Shown piece after piece: positions 42,895-51,597 of a DNA stretch of 64,000 bases. The DNA comes from Pseudotabrizicola alkalilacus (GTDB lineage Bacteria > Pseudomonadota > Alphaproteobacteria > Rhodobacterales > Rhodobacteraceae): positions 1 through 64,000 of the forward strand of contig NZ_QWEY01000005.1 of assembly GCF_003443995.1 (NCBI RefSeq), given 5' to 3'. A program made the translations under genes and the position numbers. Within the stretch, counting starts at the first letter, position 1, and the number at the start of each line of letters is the position of its first letter. The notes beneath the pieces were generated by a model. The model was not told the origin of the DNA, searched no databases, and saw nothing but the letters and a program-made list of their open reading frames with translations.

Positions 42895-43965
42895 TCAGCG
42901 CGGAGATGAGCCCGAGATCAGCCGCGACACTGTATCGGGCGCGCCGAAGCCGCCGGATTTGGTGACGATCTGAAGCCCGGGCCACCCCGTCAGGGCGGTT
43001 GAAACCGGCAGACCGGGCAACACCTCGCCCCGCACCTCAAGCAACCCGATGCCCAGTTCCGACAGGACCGCCTCGGCGGTGGAACCGCCACAGGCCAGAA
43101 CTGCGGCAGGCTGTGCGGCTTTGACCCATAAGGCCACACCCGTGGCAAACCGGGCCGCTGCCTGAAGGGGCGTTGCCCCAAAGCGGCCGGGTTGCATCTG
43201 CAAGATCATCACAGGGTCTGACGCCGCCGGTGGCGGGGGCACTGCGCCATCGGGGGCCGGGAAAACGTTAAACCCTGCCAGTTGCGCTAGCGTGATCGGA
43301 TCACGCGACCCGATTGCAAACAGGGCAGGGGACGCCAACCGCTGATGAGGCGTTGGCGGTGCACTCCCAGTCAGCCGCCGCGCCAAAGCCTCTGCCAGCC
43401 CGGCAGCCCCAACAAGCACGGCAGACTCGGCGGCCCCAGCAAGGCCGGTATCAATCTGCGATTCAGACCAGGCATTCAGCACGGCAGACGCGTCAACTCC
43501 GGCACGATCTGCCACCGGAATGGCACGCTCAACGCCCATGCCGGCGACATGGCCAGCCTCAACAAACCGACCCAGCCGTGGAATTGCCGGGCAGACCAGC
43601 ACAGGCTGACCCGGGTTGCAAAGCGCCTGAAGCTCGGCGGCGATGTGGCCCTTCATACGGCTGTCGATTTTCTTGAACAGAATGGCAGTCCGGGCCAACG
43701 GGTCGCTCTCAACAGTCGCCCGCACCTGCAAAATGCGGGCAACGGCGGTTGCCTCCGTGCCGTCGCGCGATCCGGTCGAGACGGCAATTACCTGCGCCCC
43801 GCTGCGCAGCGCCACGTCAAGATGATCGGTCGAGGTGGCACAGACTACCGTCATGCCACGCGCCGCAAAGGGGGCAGAACTGTCGAGCGCGCCGGTCAGA
43901 TCATCGGCAATCAATATCACCTTGGGCCCAAGGGTCATGCGATGGCCTGAGGGCACAACCGACAT
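42895..43965 (-). CDS. Four-carbon acid sugar kinase (DUF1537/DtnK family)
   Basis: Up to 356 aa; ATG 43938 (nine residues shorter) may be the true start, since it puts the conserved VILIADDLTGALDS closer to the N terminus. The N-terminal SBD_N domain shows FKKIDSRMKGHIAAEL, and the C-terminal nucleotide-binding domain has ACGGSTAEAVLSELGI and the final KSGGFG-D-VSRL motif. The family phosphorylates D-threonate, D-erythronate and related C4 acids with ATP. The gene is slightly short of the usual 400-430 aa but all key motifs are seen. It follows the rpiR gene by 18 bp as one operon, and its product would feed PdxA2. Confidence 0.88.
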   Translation of the reverse strand: MSVVPSGHRMTLGPKVILIADDLTGALDSSAPFAARGMTVVCATSTDHLDVALRSGAQVIAVSTGSRDGTEATAVARILQVRATVESDPLARTAILFKKIDSRMKGHIAAELQALCNPGQPVLVCPAIPRLGRFVEAGHVAGMGVERAIPVADRAGVDASAVLNAWSESQIDTGLAGAAESAVLVGAAGLAEALARRLTGSAPPTPHQRLASPALFAIGSRDPITLAQLAGFNVFPAPDGAVPPPPAASDPVMILQMQPGRFGATPLQAAARFATGVALWVKAAQPAAVLACGGSTAEAVLSELGIGLLEVRGEVLPGLPVSTALTGWPGLQIVTKSGGFGAPDTVSRLISGSSPR

Positions 43966-43983
43966 GTCCCGGCAGCGCCCATC

Positions 43984-44820
43984 CTACCGGCTTTCACTGG
44001 GCCGGGTCTCATTTACGGCGATGGCAAGGGCCTGCAACACGCAGGTTCCGATCACCAGCGGATGCGACGCAATTGGGCTGCGCTGCGGAGTCTCAATGGT
44101 CACTCTGGCGATGGCTGCCAAGGGGCTGAGCACATTGTCGGTCACCGCAACGACAATGCCGCCCCGCGCGGCGTGCAGCTTGGCCCCGCGGACGACAGAG
44201 GTCTGATAGGGGGCGAAACTGATGGCCAGAATTGCGTCTTCCATCCCCAGAAGTTCGATCTGGCGGCCAAAGAACGACCCCGCCTCGTCCAGCATGTTGG
44301 TGGGCGTGCCAAGGCTGAGTGCGGTGGCGTGAAAGATGCAGCCAAGCGCAAACGAGGTTTGCTGCGCCAGAACGTGAATGCGATCTGCCCGCACCAGTTC
44401 GATCACCGCACGGTCGAATTGCTTGCGGTCCAGTTCCTTGAACAACCGGTCCAGATCGCGGCGCGCCTCGCTCATCAGCGCGTCGGCAACCGCGATGGCC
44501 CCACTTGCGGGATGGGCGCTGATCGCCTCGCGCTCGCGGATTTCGCCCATCCGGTACACGAGGTTGTCGCGGAAGTCCCGCTTCAGCTCGTTGAACCCGG
44601 CATAGCCAAGCGTCTGCGCAAAGCGCACCATGCTGGAAGGCGGCACACCGATTCGCTTGGCGAGTTGCTGCGCGGTTTCCACCGCGACCGTATCGGCGTT
44701 CTGAATGGAAAACTCGGCGATGGCCCGCAACTGCGGACTCAGTTCCGGATAGGCGCGCGCAATACGGTCCCGCAGGCCGGCAAAGGCCCCGTTCGTCTCG
44801 GTTTCGGCGATATTCCCCAA
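43984..44820 (-). CDS. MurR/RpiR-family transcriptional regulator
   Basis: A 278-aa protein starting at TTG 44820, supported by AAAGGGG eight bases upstream. The N-terminal HTH_6 domain contains VAVETAQQLAKRIGVPPSSM, VRFAQTLGYAGFNELKRDFR. From about residue 125 a SIS domain (IHVLAQQTSFALGCIFHATA, then ILAISFAPYQTSVVR) senses sugar phosphate. It is divergently transcribed from the sugar ABC transporter and co-directional with the DUF1537 kinase, so it is the probable regulator of both. Confidence 0.9.
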   Translation of the reverse strand: MGNIAETETNGAFAGLRDRIARAYPELSPQLRAIAEFSIQNADTVAVETAQQLAKRIGVPPSSMVRFAQTLGYAGFNELKRDFRDNLVYRMGEIREREAISAHPASGAIAVADALMSEARRDLDRLFKELDRKQFDRAVIELVRADRIHVLAQQTSFALGCIFHATALSLGTPTNMLDEAGSFFGRQIELLGMEDAILAISFAPYQTSVVRGAKLHAARGGIVVAVTDNVLSPLAAIARVTIETPQRSPIASHPLVIGTCVLQALAIAVNETRPSESR

Positions 44821-45032
44821 GATGAGGCCCCTTTGATCTTCGGTTCAAAAATTCCAATACTACCATCAGAATGAAAATTCAATCGTTGACAGGTTTGCGA
44901 ATTTACGGGTTACTGGTGGCAGGAGGGTAGCGATAGCAGAGTTTCGACCCGTTTTGGAGGACGTGTCGAAACGGAACTTTGGCCCTGATGGTCAGAGAGA
45001 ATGCAGGAAAAAAGCAACCAGGGAGGAATACA
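44821..45032. promoter_or_regulatory. Divergent control region rpiR / sugar transporter
   Basis: A TTGACA-type -35 element at 44886-44891 points toward the transporter. Downstream an inverted repeat GTTTCGAC (44941-44948) with GTCGAAAC (44965-44972) could form an operator or leader hairpin. AGGGAGGA precedes the binding-protein start at 45033. RpiR-family control is the natural inference. Confidence 0.45.
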
Positions 45033-46319
45033 ATGAAATTTGGACGCAGAACGACAACGTTCATGCTGACAGCAGCACTGGCACTGGGAACGACTGCGCT
45101 TTCCGGACTGTCCAGCCAGTTGGCGGCGCAGGAGCGCACGCTCAAGGTCTGGTTCGGGCGGGATCAGTTCATCCCCGAAGATCAGTTCGCACAATTCAAG
45201 GCCGAGAACCCCGATATCGCGGTTGAATTCGAAGTGATCCGGCTGGAAGATGTCAGCGCGCAACTTGTGCTGGCCACACGGTCCGGCAATGCTCCCGATA
45301 TCGTGCAGATTCAGGCACGCGACATCACCCAGCTTGCGCAGGGCGGTATGCTTAAGGAATTCGATGCGCAGATCGAAACCTTCAAAGAGCAGTTTCCGGA
45401 CACCTATAACCAGCTTTCTCCCATCGCATGGGAAGGCGCTTCGAGTGCGGATGGCAAGCTTTACGGCGTGGCGCTGTTTGTGCAGTCGATTTACCTGACC
45501 TACCGCAAAGACCTGCTGGAAGCCGCAGGAATCGCGATGCCTCTGGAAACCACAGACAATGTTCTTGCTGCGGCAAAGGCAGTCAGCACCATTCCAGGTG
45601 GGGGCGACATGCTGGGGTTCAGCCTTATTGGCTGCTGTGTCGCGCCGACATGGGAACTGCCGCTGTTTCTGGCAATGGGTGGGCAATTCATCGACGGCGT
45701 GCCGCAGATCGACACTGAAGTCGGCATCGAATGGATTGAGTTTTACCAGACCCTGATGCGCGATAAATCGGCCAGCCCGGATTCTGCAAGCTGGGATTCC
45801 GGCCAGATGCGCGCAGCCTTTGTCGGTGGTCGTGCCGGTGTGATGCACGAAGGCGAGCATATCTATGTCGAGATCGAAAAGACCATGCCCTATGCCGAGG
45901 GCAAGTGGACGTTCGAGCGTCTGCCAACCCGCCCGGGTCAAACAGAACCGCATGTGCAGTCGGGCTTTGCCTTTCCCTTTGTCGTGACCACGGCAGCGGA
46001 TGATGATGATGCGGTGGTCCGTGCTCTGGAATATCTGGCGCGCCCGGATTTTGCCAAGCAGGTCGCCATCCGGTATCAGCCGACCACCAATTCGGCGGTC
46101 TCGAACGACCCGGAATATCTGGCGGCAAAGCCATGGGCGCAGGATATCGCCCCCTTGGCCGCATCGCTGGTGTCCCTGCCGACACACCCAACACGGGTGA
46201 TCCAGATCTATGACGTGCTGACCCAACTGCGGGACCGGTCTGTGGCGGACACCACGACCCCGGCTGCCGATCTGGCCAAAGAGTACCAGGATCTGGTGAA
46301 CAAGGCCGCCGGTCTCTGA
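45033..46319 (+). CDS. Sugar ABC transporter, periplasmic binding protein (CUT1 type)
   Basis: A 428-aa protein. A Sec signal peptide of about 30 residues (RRTTTFMLTAALALGTTALS) ends near LAAQ-ERTLKVW. The mature part has the SBP_bac_1 fold with VEFEVIRLEDVSAQLVLATR, APDIVQIQARDIT and the Trp/Tyr-rich sugar cleft. It delivers a carbohydrate to the permease pair that follows. ATG 45033 has an AGGGAGGA site; a longer frame from 44979 lacks a signal peptide at its start. A hairpin behind the gene may set higher expression of the binding protein than the membrane subunits. Confidence 0.93.
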   Translation: MKFGRRTTTFMLTAALALGTTALSGLSSQLAAQERTLKVWFGRDQFIPEDQFAQFKAENPDIAVEFEVIRLEDVSAQLVLATRSGNAPDIVQIQARDITQLAQGGMLKEFDAQIETFKEQFPDTYNQLSPIAWEGASSADGKLYGVALFVQSIYLTYRKDLLEAAGIAMPLETTDNVLAAAKAVSTIPGGGDMLGFSLIGCCVAPTWELPLFLAMGGQFIDGVPQIDTEVGIEWIEFYQTLMRDKSASPDSASWDSGQMRAAFVGGRAGVMHEGEHIYVEIEKTMPYAEGKWTFERLPTRPGQTEPHVQSGFAFPFVVTTAADDDDAVVRALEYLARPDFAKQVAIRYQPTTNSAVSNDPEYLAAKPWAQDIAPLAASLVSLPTHPTRVIQIYDVLTQLRDRSVADTTTPAADLAKEYQDLVNKAAGL

Positions 46320-46346
46320 CCAACCAACTTTTGCTCCCAAGCAACT

Positions 46347-46370
46347 GCGGTACGGATTTATCCGTACCGC
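46347..46370. promoter_or_regulatory. Intercistronic hairpin between binding protein and permease genes
   Basis: Eleven-base arms at 46347-46357 and 46360-46370 are perfectly complementary, followed by CCTTTTC. The T-run is weak, so it probably acts as a partial terminator or mRNA stabiliser that raises binding-protein output relative to the permeases, as in other ABC operons. Confidence 0.65.
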
Positions 46371-46403
46371 CCTTTTCACCCACGCTTAACGTCAGAGGCC
46401 CGT

Positions 46404-47330
46404 ATGTCACATACCACGCCCATGGTTGAAGACGGACCAACAGGTGCCGACCGCCTGAAACCGTTTGTTCCCTATCTTCTCGTTTTGCCGGGACTGCTCT
46501 TCGTGATGGGCATTCTGGGCTATGCCGTTGTGGGCGGTATCATCTTGTCTCTGAACGAAACCGACATGTTCATGAACAAGACATTCGTCGGTCTCAAGAA
46601 TTACATCGATGTCTTTGCTGACCCCCGGTTTCAGGATGCAATGGTCCGCACGCTGAACTTTGTGGTGATCAGCATCGTGCTTGGCATCTTCATGTCGATG
46701 AGCTTTGCGCTGGTGCTTTACAAGGTGGTGCGCGGGAGGCGGTTCTTTCGTGGCCTCAGCCTTGTGCCCTATTTCGTGTCGGGTATCGCCACCGCTGTCA
46801 TGTTCCGCTTCATCTTCACCACCAGCGGCGGTTTCGTGAACACGGTGCTGGCGCAACTGGGGCTGCCTGCGCAATCCTGGCTGGGCGATCCGACGCTGGC
46901 CTTTGTGGTCGCGATCATGGCCAATTGCTGGTTCATGGTGCCCTTTGCTTCGCTGATCCTGCTGGGCGGGTTGCAGACCATCGACAAGGATCTGTATGAC
47001 GCCGCCGCGATTGACGGGGCAAACCCCATCCAGATCTTCTTCCGCATCACGCTGCCGCTGATCAAGCCCATGCTGGGGGTCAGCCTGATCTGGGTGTCCT
47101 ACATCAGCTTTTCCACCTTTGACATCGTGCTGGCCCTCACCTCGGGCGGGCCGCTGAAAGCGACCGAGCTGGTGTCGATCTACATGTATGAACTGGCGTT
47201 CCAGCAACTGAACTTCGGTCAGGGCGCGGTGCTGATGGTGGTGCTGCTGGTGTTCAACACGGTGCTCAGCCTGATCTACATCAAGATCTTCGTGATGGGC
47301 GACCGCCGCCATTCGGAGGCAGGCAAATGA
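46404..47330 (+). CDS. Sugar ABC transporter permease, first subunit
   Basis: A 308-aa MalF-type integral membrane protein with six or seven hydrophobic segments. The EAA loop that docks to the ATPase is visible as LYDAAAIDGANPIQIFFRIT followed by LPLIKP. AGAGG lies before ATG 46404. The stop overlaps the next permease start by four bases. It works with the following permease and ATPase to move the sugar bound by the upstream binding protein. Confidence 0.94.
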   Translation: MSHTTPMVEDGPTGADRLKPFVPYLLVLPGLLFVMGILGYAVVGGIILSLNETDMFMNKTFVGLKNYIDVFADPRFQDAMVRTLNFVVISIVLGIFMSMSFALVLYKVVRGRRFFRGLSLVPYFVSGIATAVMFRFIFTTSGGFVNTVLAQLGLPAQSWLGDPTLAFVVAIMANCWFMVPFASLILLGGLQTIDKDLYDAAAIDGANPIQIFFRITLPLIKPMLGVSLIWVSYISFSTFDIVLALTSGGPLKATELVSIYMYELAFQQLNFGQGAVLMVVLLVFNTVLSLIYIKIFVMGDRRHSEAGK

Positions 47331-48190
47331 GAGTGCAAGAGTCAGGCCCCATGGCGCTGCTGTTCCAGCGCCTTGGCCCCAAGGTGCTGATCTGGTTCAC
47401 CCTGACCTTTCTGGTGATCTGGACAGCAACCCCGATCATCTGGGCGATCCTGTCGTCCTTCAAAGACCCGCTAGAGATTTATGAGAGCAAAAGCCTGCTG
47501 CCCGAGGTCTGGCGGCTGGATGCCTACCGCAAGGTGCTCAGCATGCCGGGGTTCGGCACTTGGCTGATGAACAGCATCATCGTGACGGTGGTGGCAACGA
47601 TCGTGCCGCTGATCCTTGCCATCCTGGCGGCTTACGGTTTTGCCCGCTATGCGTTCAAATTCCGCCATGTTCTGCTGCTTTTGTACCTGATCCCGCGCAT
47701 CATTCCGCGCGTCAGCCTGATCGTGCCGCTGAATGATCTGATGAGCGATCTGGGCCTTATCAACACCTATTCCGTGCTGTTCATCACCTACATTGCCAGC
47801 GCTGTGCCTTTGGCGACCTGGATTCTGGTGGGCTTTTTCGGGTCGATCCCGAAAGAGATCGAGGAAAGCGCCACCCTGGACGGCGCGAATATGTGGAACC
47901 GCCTGCGCCATGTGATGCTGCCGATGGCCTGGCCCGGCGTGGTGACAGCGGCGGTGCTGTGCCTGCGCGAAGCCTGGAACGAGTTTTCCTTCGTGCTGGC
48001 TCTGGTGAACCAGACCGACATGCGAACGCTGCCCTATCAGCTCTATATGCTCAAGGATTCCATGGGGATACAGGATTACGCCGTCTACAACGCCTTTACC
48101 ATCCTGACCGTGCTGCCGCTCTTGCTGGTCTATCTGCTGCTGGAACGAAAGGTCGTGGACAGCATCGTATCGGGGGCGGTCAAATCATGA
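47327..48190 (+). CDS. Sugar ABC transporter permease, second subunit
   Basis: A 287-aa MalG-type permease with six hydrophobic segments. Its EAA loop reads EIEESATLDGANMWNRLRHV followed by MLPMAWPG. It overlaps its neighbours at both ends through ATGA, giving tight translational coupling. ATG 47351 is a possible alternative start. Same transport complex as the upstream permease. Confidence 0.94.
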   Translation: MRVQESGPMALLFQRLGPKVLIWFTLTFLVIWTATPIIWAILSSFKDPLEIYESKSLLPEVWRLDAYRKVLSMPGFGTWLMNSIIVTVVATIVPLILAILAAYGFARYAFKFRHVLLLLYLIPRIIPRVSLIVPLNDLMSDLGLINTYSVLFITYIASAVPLATWILVGFFGSIPKEIEESATLDGANMWNRLRHVMLPMAWPGVVTAAVLCLREAWNEFSFVLALVNQTDMRTLPYQLYMLKDSMGIQDYAVYNAFTILTVLPLLLVYLLLERKVVDSIVSGAVKS

Positions 48191-49290
48191 CAACGCAAGT
48201 ATCGGAAGGACAGAAAATGGCAGAGGGCTATGTCGAATATCGCAATCTGCGCAAAAGCTTTGGCGGATTGGAAATCCTGCACGGGGTTGATCTGACCATC
48301 CCCGAAGGTGCCTTTGCCGTGCTTGTCGGACCGTCAGGCTGCGGAAAATCGACGCTGTTGCGCATGACGGCCGGGCTGGAGAACGTGACCAGCGGCGAGA
48401 TCAATATCGCCGGGCGCATGGTCAACAACGTGCATGCCAAGAACCGCGGCATTGCCATGGTGTTCCAGTCCTATGCCCTCTATCCGCACATGAGCGTCGA
48501 GGACAACATGTCCTTCGGCCTGAAAATGCGCAAAACACCGTTGCAGCTGATCACCGACCGGATCAAGCGCGCGGCGTCGATCCTGAAACTCGGGCCCATG
48601 CTGGACCGCCTGCCTTCGCAACTGTCAGGGGGGCAGCGTCAGCGCGTGGCAATGGGCCGCGCCCTGACCCGAGAGCCGGAGGTGTTCCTGTTCGACGAGC
48701 CATTGTCGAACCTTGATGCTAAACTGCGGGTGGAAATGCGGGCCGAAATCAAGGCGCTGCACCAGCGCCTGAAGACGACAACCATCTATGTGACCCATGA
48801 TCAGATTGAGGCGATGACAATGGCCGATCTGGTGGTGGTGATGCACGATGGCCGGATCGAACAGGTTGGCGAGCCTTTGGCCATCTATGACCGCCCGGCC
48901 AACCTGTTCGTGGCGGAATTCCTTGGCTCTCCCGCGATGAACCTGATCCCTGGCATCATCGCTCAGGATGCAGACGGGCGTGTTGTGCAGACCGAGTCCG
49001 GGCTGCGCCTGCCGTTGGAACCCGAAGCAAACGGCACTGTGGGGCAGAAGGTGGTCTACGGCATCCGCCCGGAACACCTGCAGCTTGATCCGGCGGGCGA
49101 CCTGCCCATCCGCCTGACGCTGGTCGAGCCCGCTGGCTGGGAAACCCATGTGCACGCCGATCTGGGGGGGCACATCGTCCGCATGGTGTCTACCAAACGC
49201 GTGGCGCAGCGCGCGGGTGACAGCACGACCGCCACAATCGACGCAACCCGCGCGCATCTGTTCGATGCCGCCACCGGCAATCGCCTGTGA
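48187..49290 (+). CDS. Sugar ABC transporter ATP-binding protein (MsmK/UgpC type)
   Basis: A 367-aa protein. Walker A GPSGCGKST is near residue 45, Q-loop VFQSYALYPHM near 95, signature LSGGQRQRVAMGRAL near 143, Walker B VFLFDEPLSNLD near 165 and H-loop VTHDQ near 198. The C-terminal TOBE/OB domain (from about 245) contains YGIRPEHLQL. It energises the two preceding permeases. The start overlaps the permease stop by ATGA; open frame upstream of 48187 is an accident of high GC. Length and motifs are standard. Confidence 0.95.
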   Translation: MTTQVSEGQKMAEGYVEYRNLRKSFGGLEILHGVDLTIPEGAFAVLVGPSGCGKSTLLRMTAGLENVTSGEINIAGRMVNNVHAKNRGIAMVFQSYALYPHMSVEDNMSFGLKMRKTPLQLITDRIKRAASILKLGPMLDRLPSQLSGGQRQRVAMGRALTREPEVFLFDEPLSNLDAKLRVEMRAEIKALHQRLKTTTIYVTHDQIEAMTMADLVVVMHDGRIEQVGEPLAIYDRPANLFVAEFLGSPAMNLIPGIIAQDADGRVVQTESGLRLPLEPEANGTVGQKVVYGIRPEHLQLDPAGDLPIRLTLVEPAGWETHVHADLGGHIVRMVSTKRVAQRAGDSTTATIDATRAHLFDAATGNRL

Positions 49291-49325
49291 CCTGAATTTT
49301 GAAGACGAAAGAAAGAGGAACCGGA

Positions 49326-50315
49326 ATGACACGTCCGCTTGATGCAAAGCTCGCCCGTATCCGCGAAGGCAATTACAAGCCTTCAGATTTTGTGATCGCC
49401 GACGCCAAGGACGGCGATATGTCAATGGGCGTGGCCACGCCCGGTTTTCGGACGGGGGCCGACGGCAAGCCAACCACGCAGCCCCGCCCGCTGTCGGACT
49501 ATCGCGACGGCATGCGCACGGTAACCCGCTCGGGACTGGTCGATGTGATGCTGATGTCGCTGTCCTCGGCCGAGGCGCTGACCGATGAGGGCCTGTTCAA
49601 GGGCAGCGATGTCACCCCCGCCGTGCGCCTGAACGATGCGTCCGACATCTGGGCCTACCGGGGCGCCAGCTATCGCAAGGTGCCCGCAGCCCCCTTCCGC
49701 ACCGCGCGGCTGGACCGGGCGCTCAAGGTCGCAGATCTGGGTCTGTATGCGGCGACCTTCTATAACGATCTGGCGCAGGATGCCGCGACTTTGAATGCCT
49801 ATACCGCGTTCCGCGATGAGGCCAGTGCCGCCGGAATGCGCCACTTTCTGGAAGTGTTCAACCCTGCCTTTGACATCGACACCAACGGCGTCGACATCGG
49901 CCATTACATCAATGACACGATTGCTCGCTGCCTTGCCGGTGTGTCCAGCGAGGAATATCCGCTGTTCCTCAAGATCGCCTATAACGGTCCGCGTGCGATG
50001 GAGGAACTGGCCAGCTATGACCCCGGCAAGTTGATCGTGGGCATTCTGGGCGGCGGCGTTGGCACCACGCGTGACACGTTCGAACTGGTTTCCCAAGCCG
50101 AAAAATATGGCGCGCGGATCGCGTTGTTCGGGCGCAAAATCTATTTTGCCGAAGACAGTACCGAAATTGTCGCCGCGATGCGCCGGGTGGTTGAAGGCGC
50201 GCAAACACCGGAAGATGCCGTGCGCGACTACCATGACCGGCTTGCGAAAAAGGGTATCAAAGCAAACCGCTCGCTGGAGGATGATGTGCAGGTGACCGAG
50301 GCGGTGCTGAAATGA
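49326..50315 (+). CDS. Class I aldolase-like protein (DeoC/FbaB superfamily)
   Basis: A 329-aa TIM-barrel protein from ATG 49326 (AGAGGAA upstream). The strand EEYPLFLKIAYNGPRAMEEL carries a Lys positioned like the Schiff-base lysine of class I aldolases (FLKIAYNG). The tail FGRKIYFAED and an earlier GMRHFLEVFNPAFDID add phosphate and substrate loop features. It likely cleaves a ketose or deoxyketose phosphate made by the kinase encoded next, with which it overlaps by ATGA. Specific substrate unknown. Many annotations would call it hypothetical. Confidence 0.65.
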   Translation: MTRPLDAKLARIREGNYKPSDFVIADAKDGDMSMGVATPGFRTGADGKPTTQPRPLSDYRDGMRTVTRSGLVDVMLMSLSSAEALTDEGLFKGSDVTPAVRLNDASDIWAYRGASYRKVPAAPFRTARLDRALKVADLGLYAATFYNDLAQDAATLNAYTAFRDEASAAGMRHFLEVFNPAFDIDTNGVDIGHYINDTIARCLAGVSSEEYPLFLKIAYNGPRAMEELASYDPGKLIVGILGGGVGTTRDTFELVSQAEKYGARIALFGRKIYFAEDSTEIVAAMRRVVEGAQTPEDAVRDYHDRLAKKGIKANRSLEDDVQVTEAVLK

Positions 50316-51331
50316 CCAGTCGAAAGGGCGTTCTGACAGCTGGAACCTGGTGCGCCGACCACAACAAGGTTGTCGAATTCTGGCCGCTGGAGAATGAGGT
50401 GGTCGAGATCCTGTCCGAAGACGTTAAAGGGGGCGGTTCGGGCTGCAACCTTGCAATCGATCTCAAACGGCTTGATCCGTCGATTCCGGTCGAGACTATT
50501 GGCGTGATTGGCAACGACGAAGATGGCCGCATCCTGCTGGCCGAGGCCGATGCTTATGGGATCGAACGCAGCCGGTTGCATGTGGTCGAAGGGCTGCGCA
50601 CAAACTATACCGACGCCTATACCTCAAACCGGACGGGACGGCGCACGCATATCTACTTGCAGGGGGCGAGTGCCGAGCTGAACCCGGATCATTTCGACTT
50701 TTCGAAAACCAATGCCCGGTTCCTGCATCTGGGGCTTCCCGGCATCCATCGTCAGATGGACCGGGCCTGGGGCAGCGACGAAAACGGCTGGGTCACGGTG
50801 CTGCGCGCCGCCCAGGCGGTTGGGATCGAAACCAATATGGAACTGTGTTCCATTGCACCGGAAAAGCTGGCCAAGATTGTCCGGCCCTGCCTGCCGCATC
50901 TGGACTACCTGATCATCAATGATTTCGAGATGGCGGCGATTTCGGGAAACCCGACGGTGGCGGCAGAGGCGGCTGACATTCCCCGGGTCATTGCCTCGGC
51001 AAAGACGGTGCTTGCCATGGGCAGCATGAAGTTGCTGGTGGCGCATTTCCCCGAAGGCGCGGTTGTGTTGCCGCGCGGCGGTGAGGCTATGTTCGTTCCG
51101 TCGGTCGATGTTCCTCCGGAAAAAGTCATCGGCGCAAACGGGGCAGGGGATGCCTTTGCTGCGGGCGTCATCTACGGCCTGCACCAGAAGTGGCCGATGG
51201 AAGAAACCGTCAGGCTGGGTCACGCCGCCGCTGCCGTGTCGCTGCGCAGTCTTGGCACCACCGATGCGGTGTTGCCGGTGGCTGAGTCTTTGGCGCTGGC
51301 GAAAAAGTGGGGATGGCGCAACGCAGCCTGA
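50312..51331 (+). CDS. PfkB-family carbohydrate kinase
   Basis: A 339-aa ribokinase-fold protein. The N-terminal GGSGCNLAIDLKRLDPSIPV, then TIGVIGNDEDGRIL, matches PfkB signature 1. Near residue 272 the sequence VIGANGAGDAFAAGVIYGL is signature 2, with the catalytic Asp and anion hole. It phosphorylates a sugar imported by the transporter encoded just upstream and probably supplies the aldolase encoded before it. It is the last gene of the transporter-aldolase-kinase operon. Confidence 0.9.
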   Translation: MTSRKGVLTAGTWCADHNKVVEFWPLENEVVEILSEDVKGGGSGCNLAIDLKRLDPSIPVETIGVIGNDEDGRILLAEADAYGIERSRLHVVEGLRTNYTDAYTSNRTGRRTHIYLQGASAELNPDHFDFSKTNARFLHLGLPGIHRQMDRAWGSDENGWVTVLRAAQAVGIETNMELCSIAPEKLAKIVRPCLPHLDYLIINDFEMAAISGNPTVAAEAADIPRVIASAKTVLAMGSMKLLVAHFPEGAVVLPRGGEAMFVPSVDVPPEKVIGANGAGDAFAAGVIYGLHQKWPMEETVRLGHAAAAVSLRSLGTTDAVLPVAESLALAKKWGWRNAA

Positions 51332-51393
51332 GGCCGCGCGGAATGGGTATCGGTGCCGAAGCCGCCCATCCAGCGTGAGGGGACAATGCAGTC

Positions 51394-51582
51394 GTGCTGA
51401 TTGCGATATTGCGGGCACCCACTGGCGCGACGATGGAAGAAATCGTTGCGGCGACGGGGTGGCAGGCGCACAGTGTCCGCGGTGCCATGTCTGGGGCGCT
51501 GGGCAAGAAGTTGGGGCTGGTCGTGACCTCGAAGAAGGAAGGGCGGGGGCGGGTGTCCCGCATTGACCAACCGGCGCGCTGA
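51394..51582 (+). pseudogene. DUF3489 fragment
   Basis: A 62-residue frame from GTG 51394: LRAPTGATMEEIVAATGWQA, HSVRGAMSGALGKKLGL and GRGRVSRI are the DUF3489 helix-turn-helix-like core. Full proteins are usually longer at the N terminus (a TK..KVIALL lead-in) and travel with phage-like recombinases and DUF2924 genes. Here no partner is present and the N terminus is missing, so this is probably a mobile-element relic, though a minimal functional form cannot be excluded. Confidence 0.55.
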
Positions 51583-51597
51583 CGCGGCTGGAGCCGG

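Noticed and set aside
47893-48186. A 98-residue N-terminal extension of the sugar ABC ATPase
   Set aside because: It lies inside the permease gene in another frame, has no protein-like character, and ATG 48187 overlaps the permease stop in the standard way.
51394-51582. A functional DNA-binding regulator of the sugar operon
   Set aside because: The DUF3489 core is N-terminally truncated and belongs to mobile-element contexts. The locus already has DeoR and RpiR regulators.
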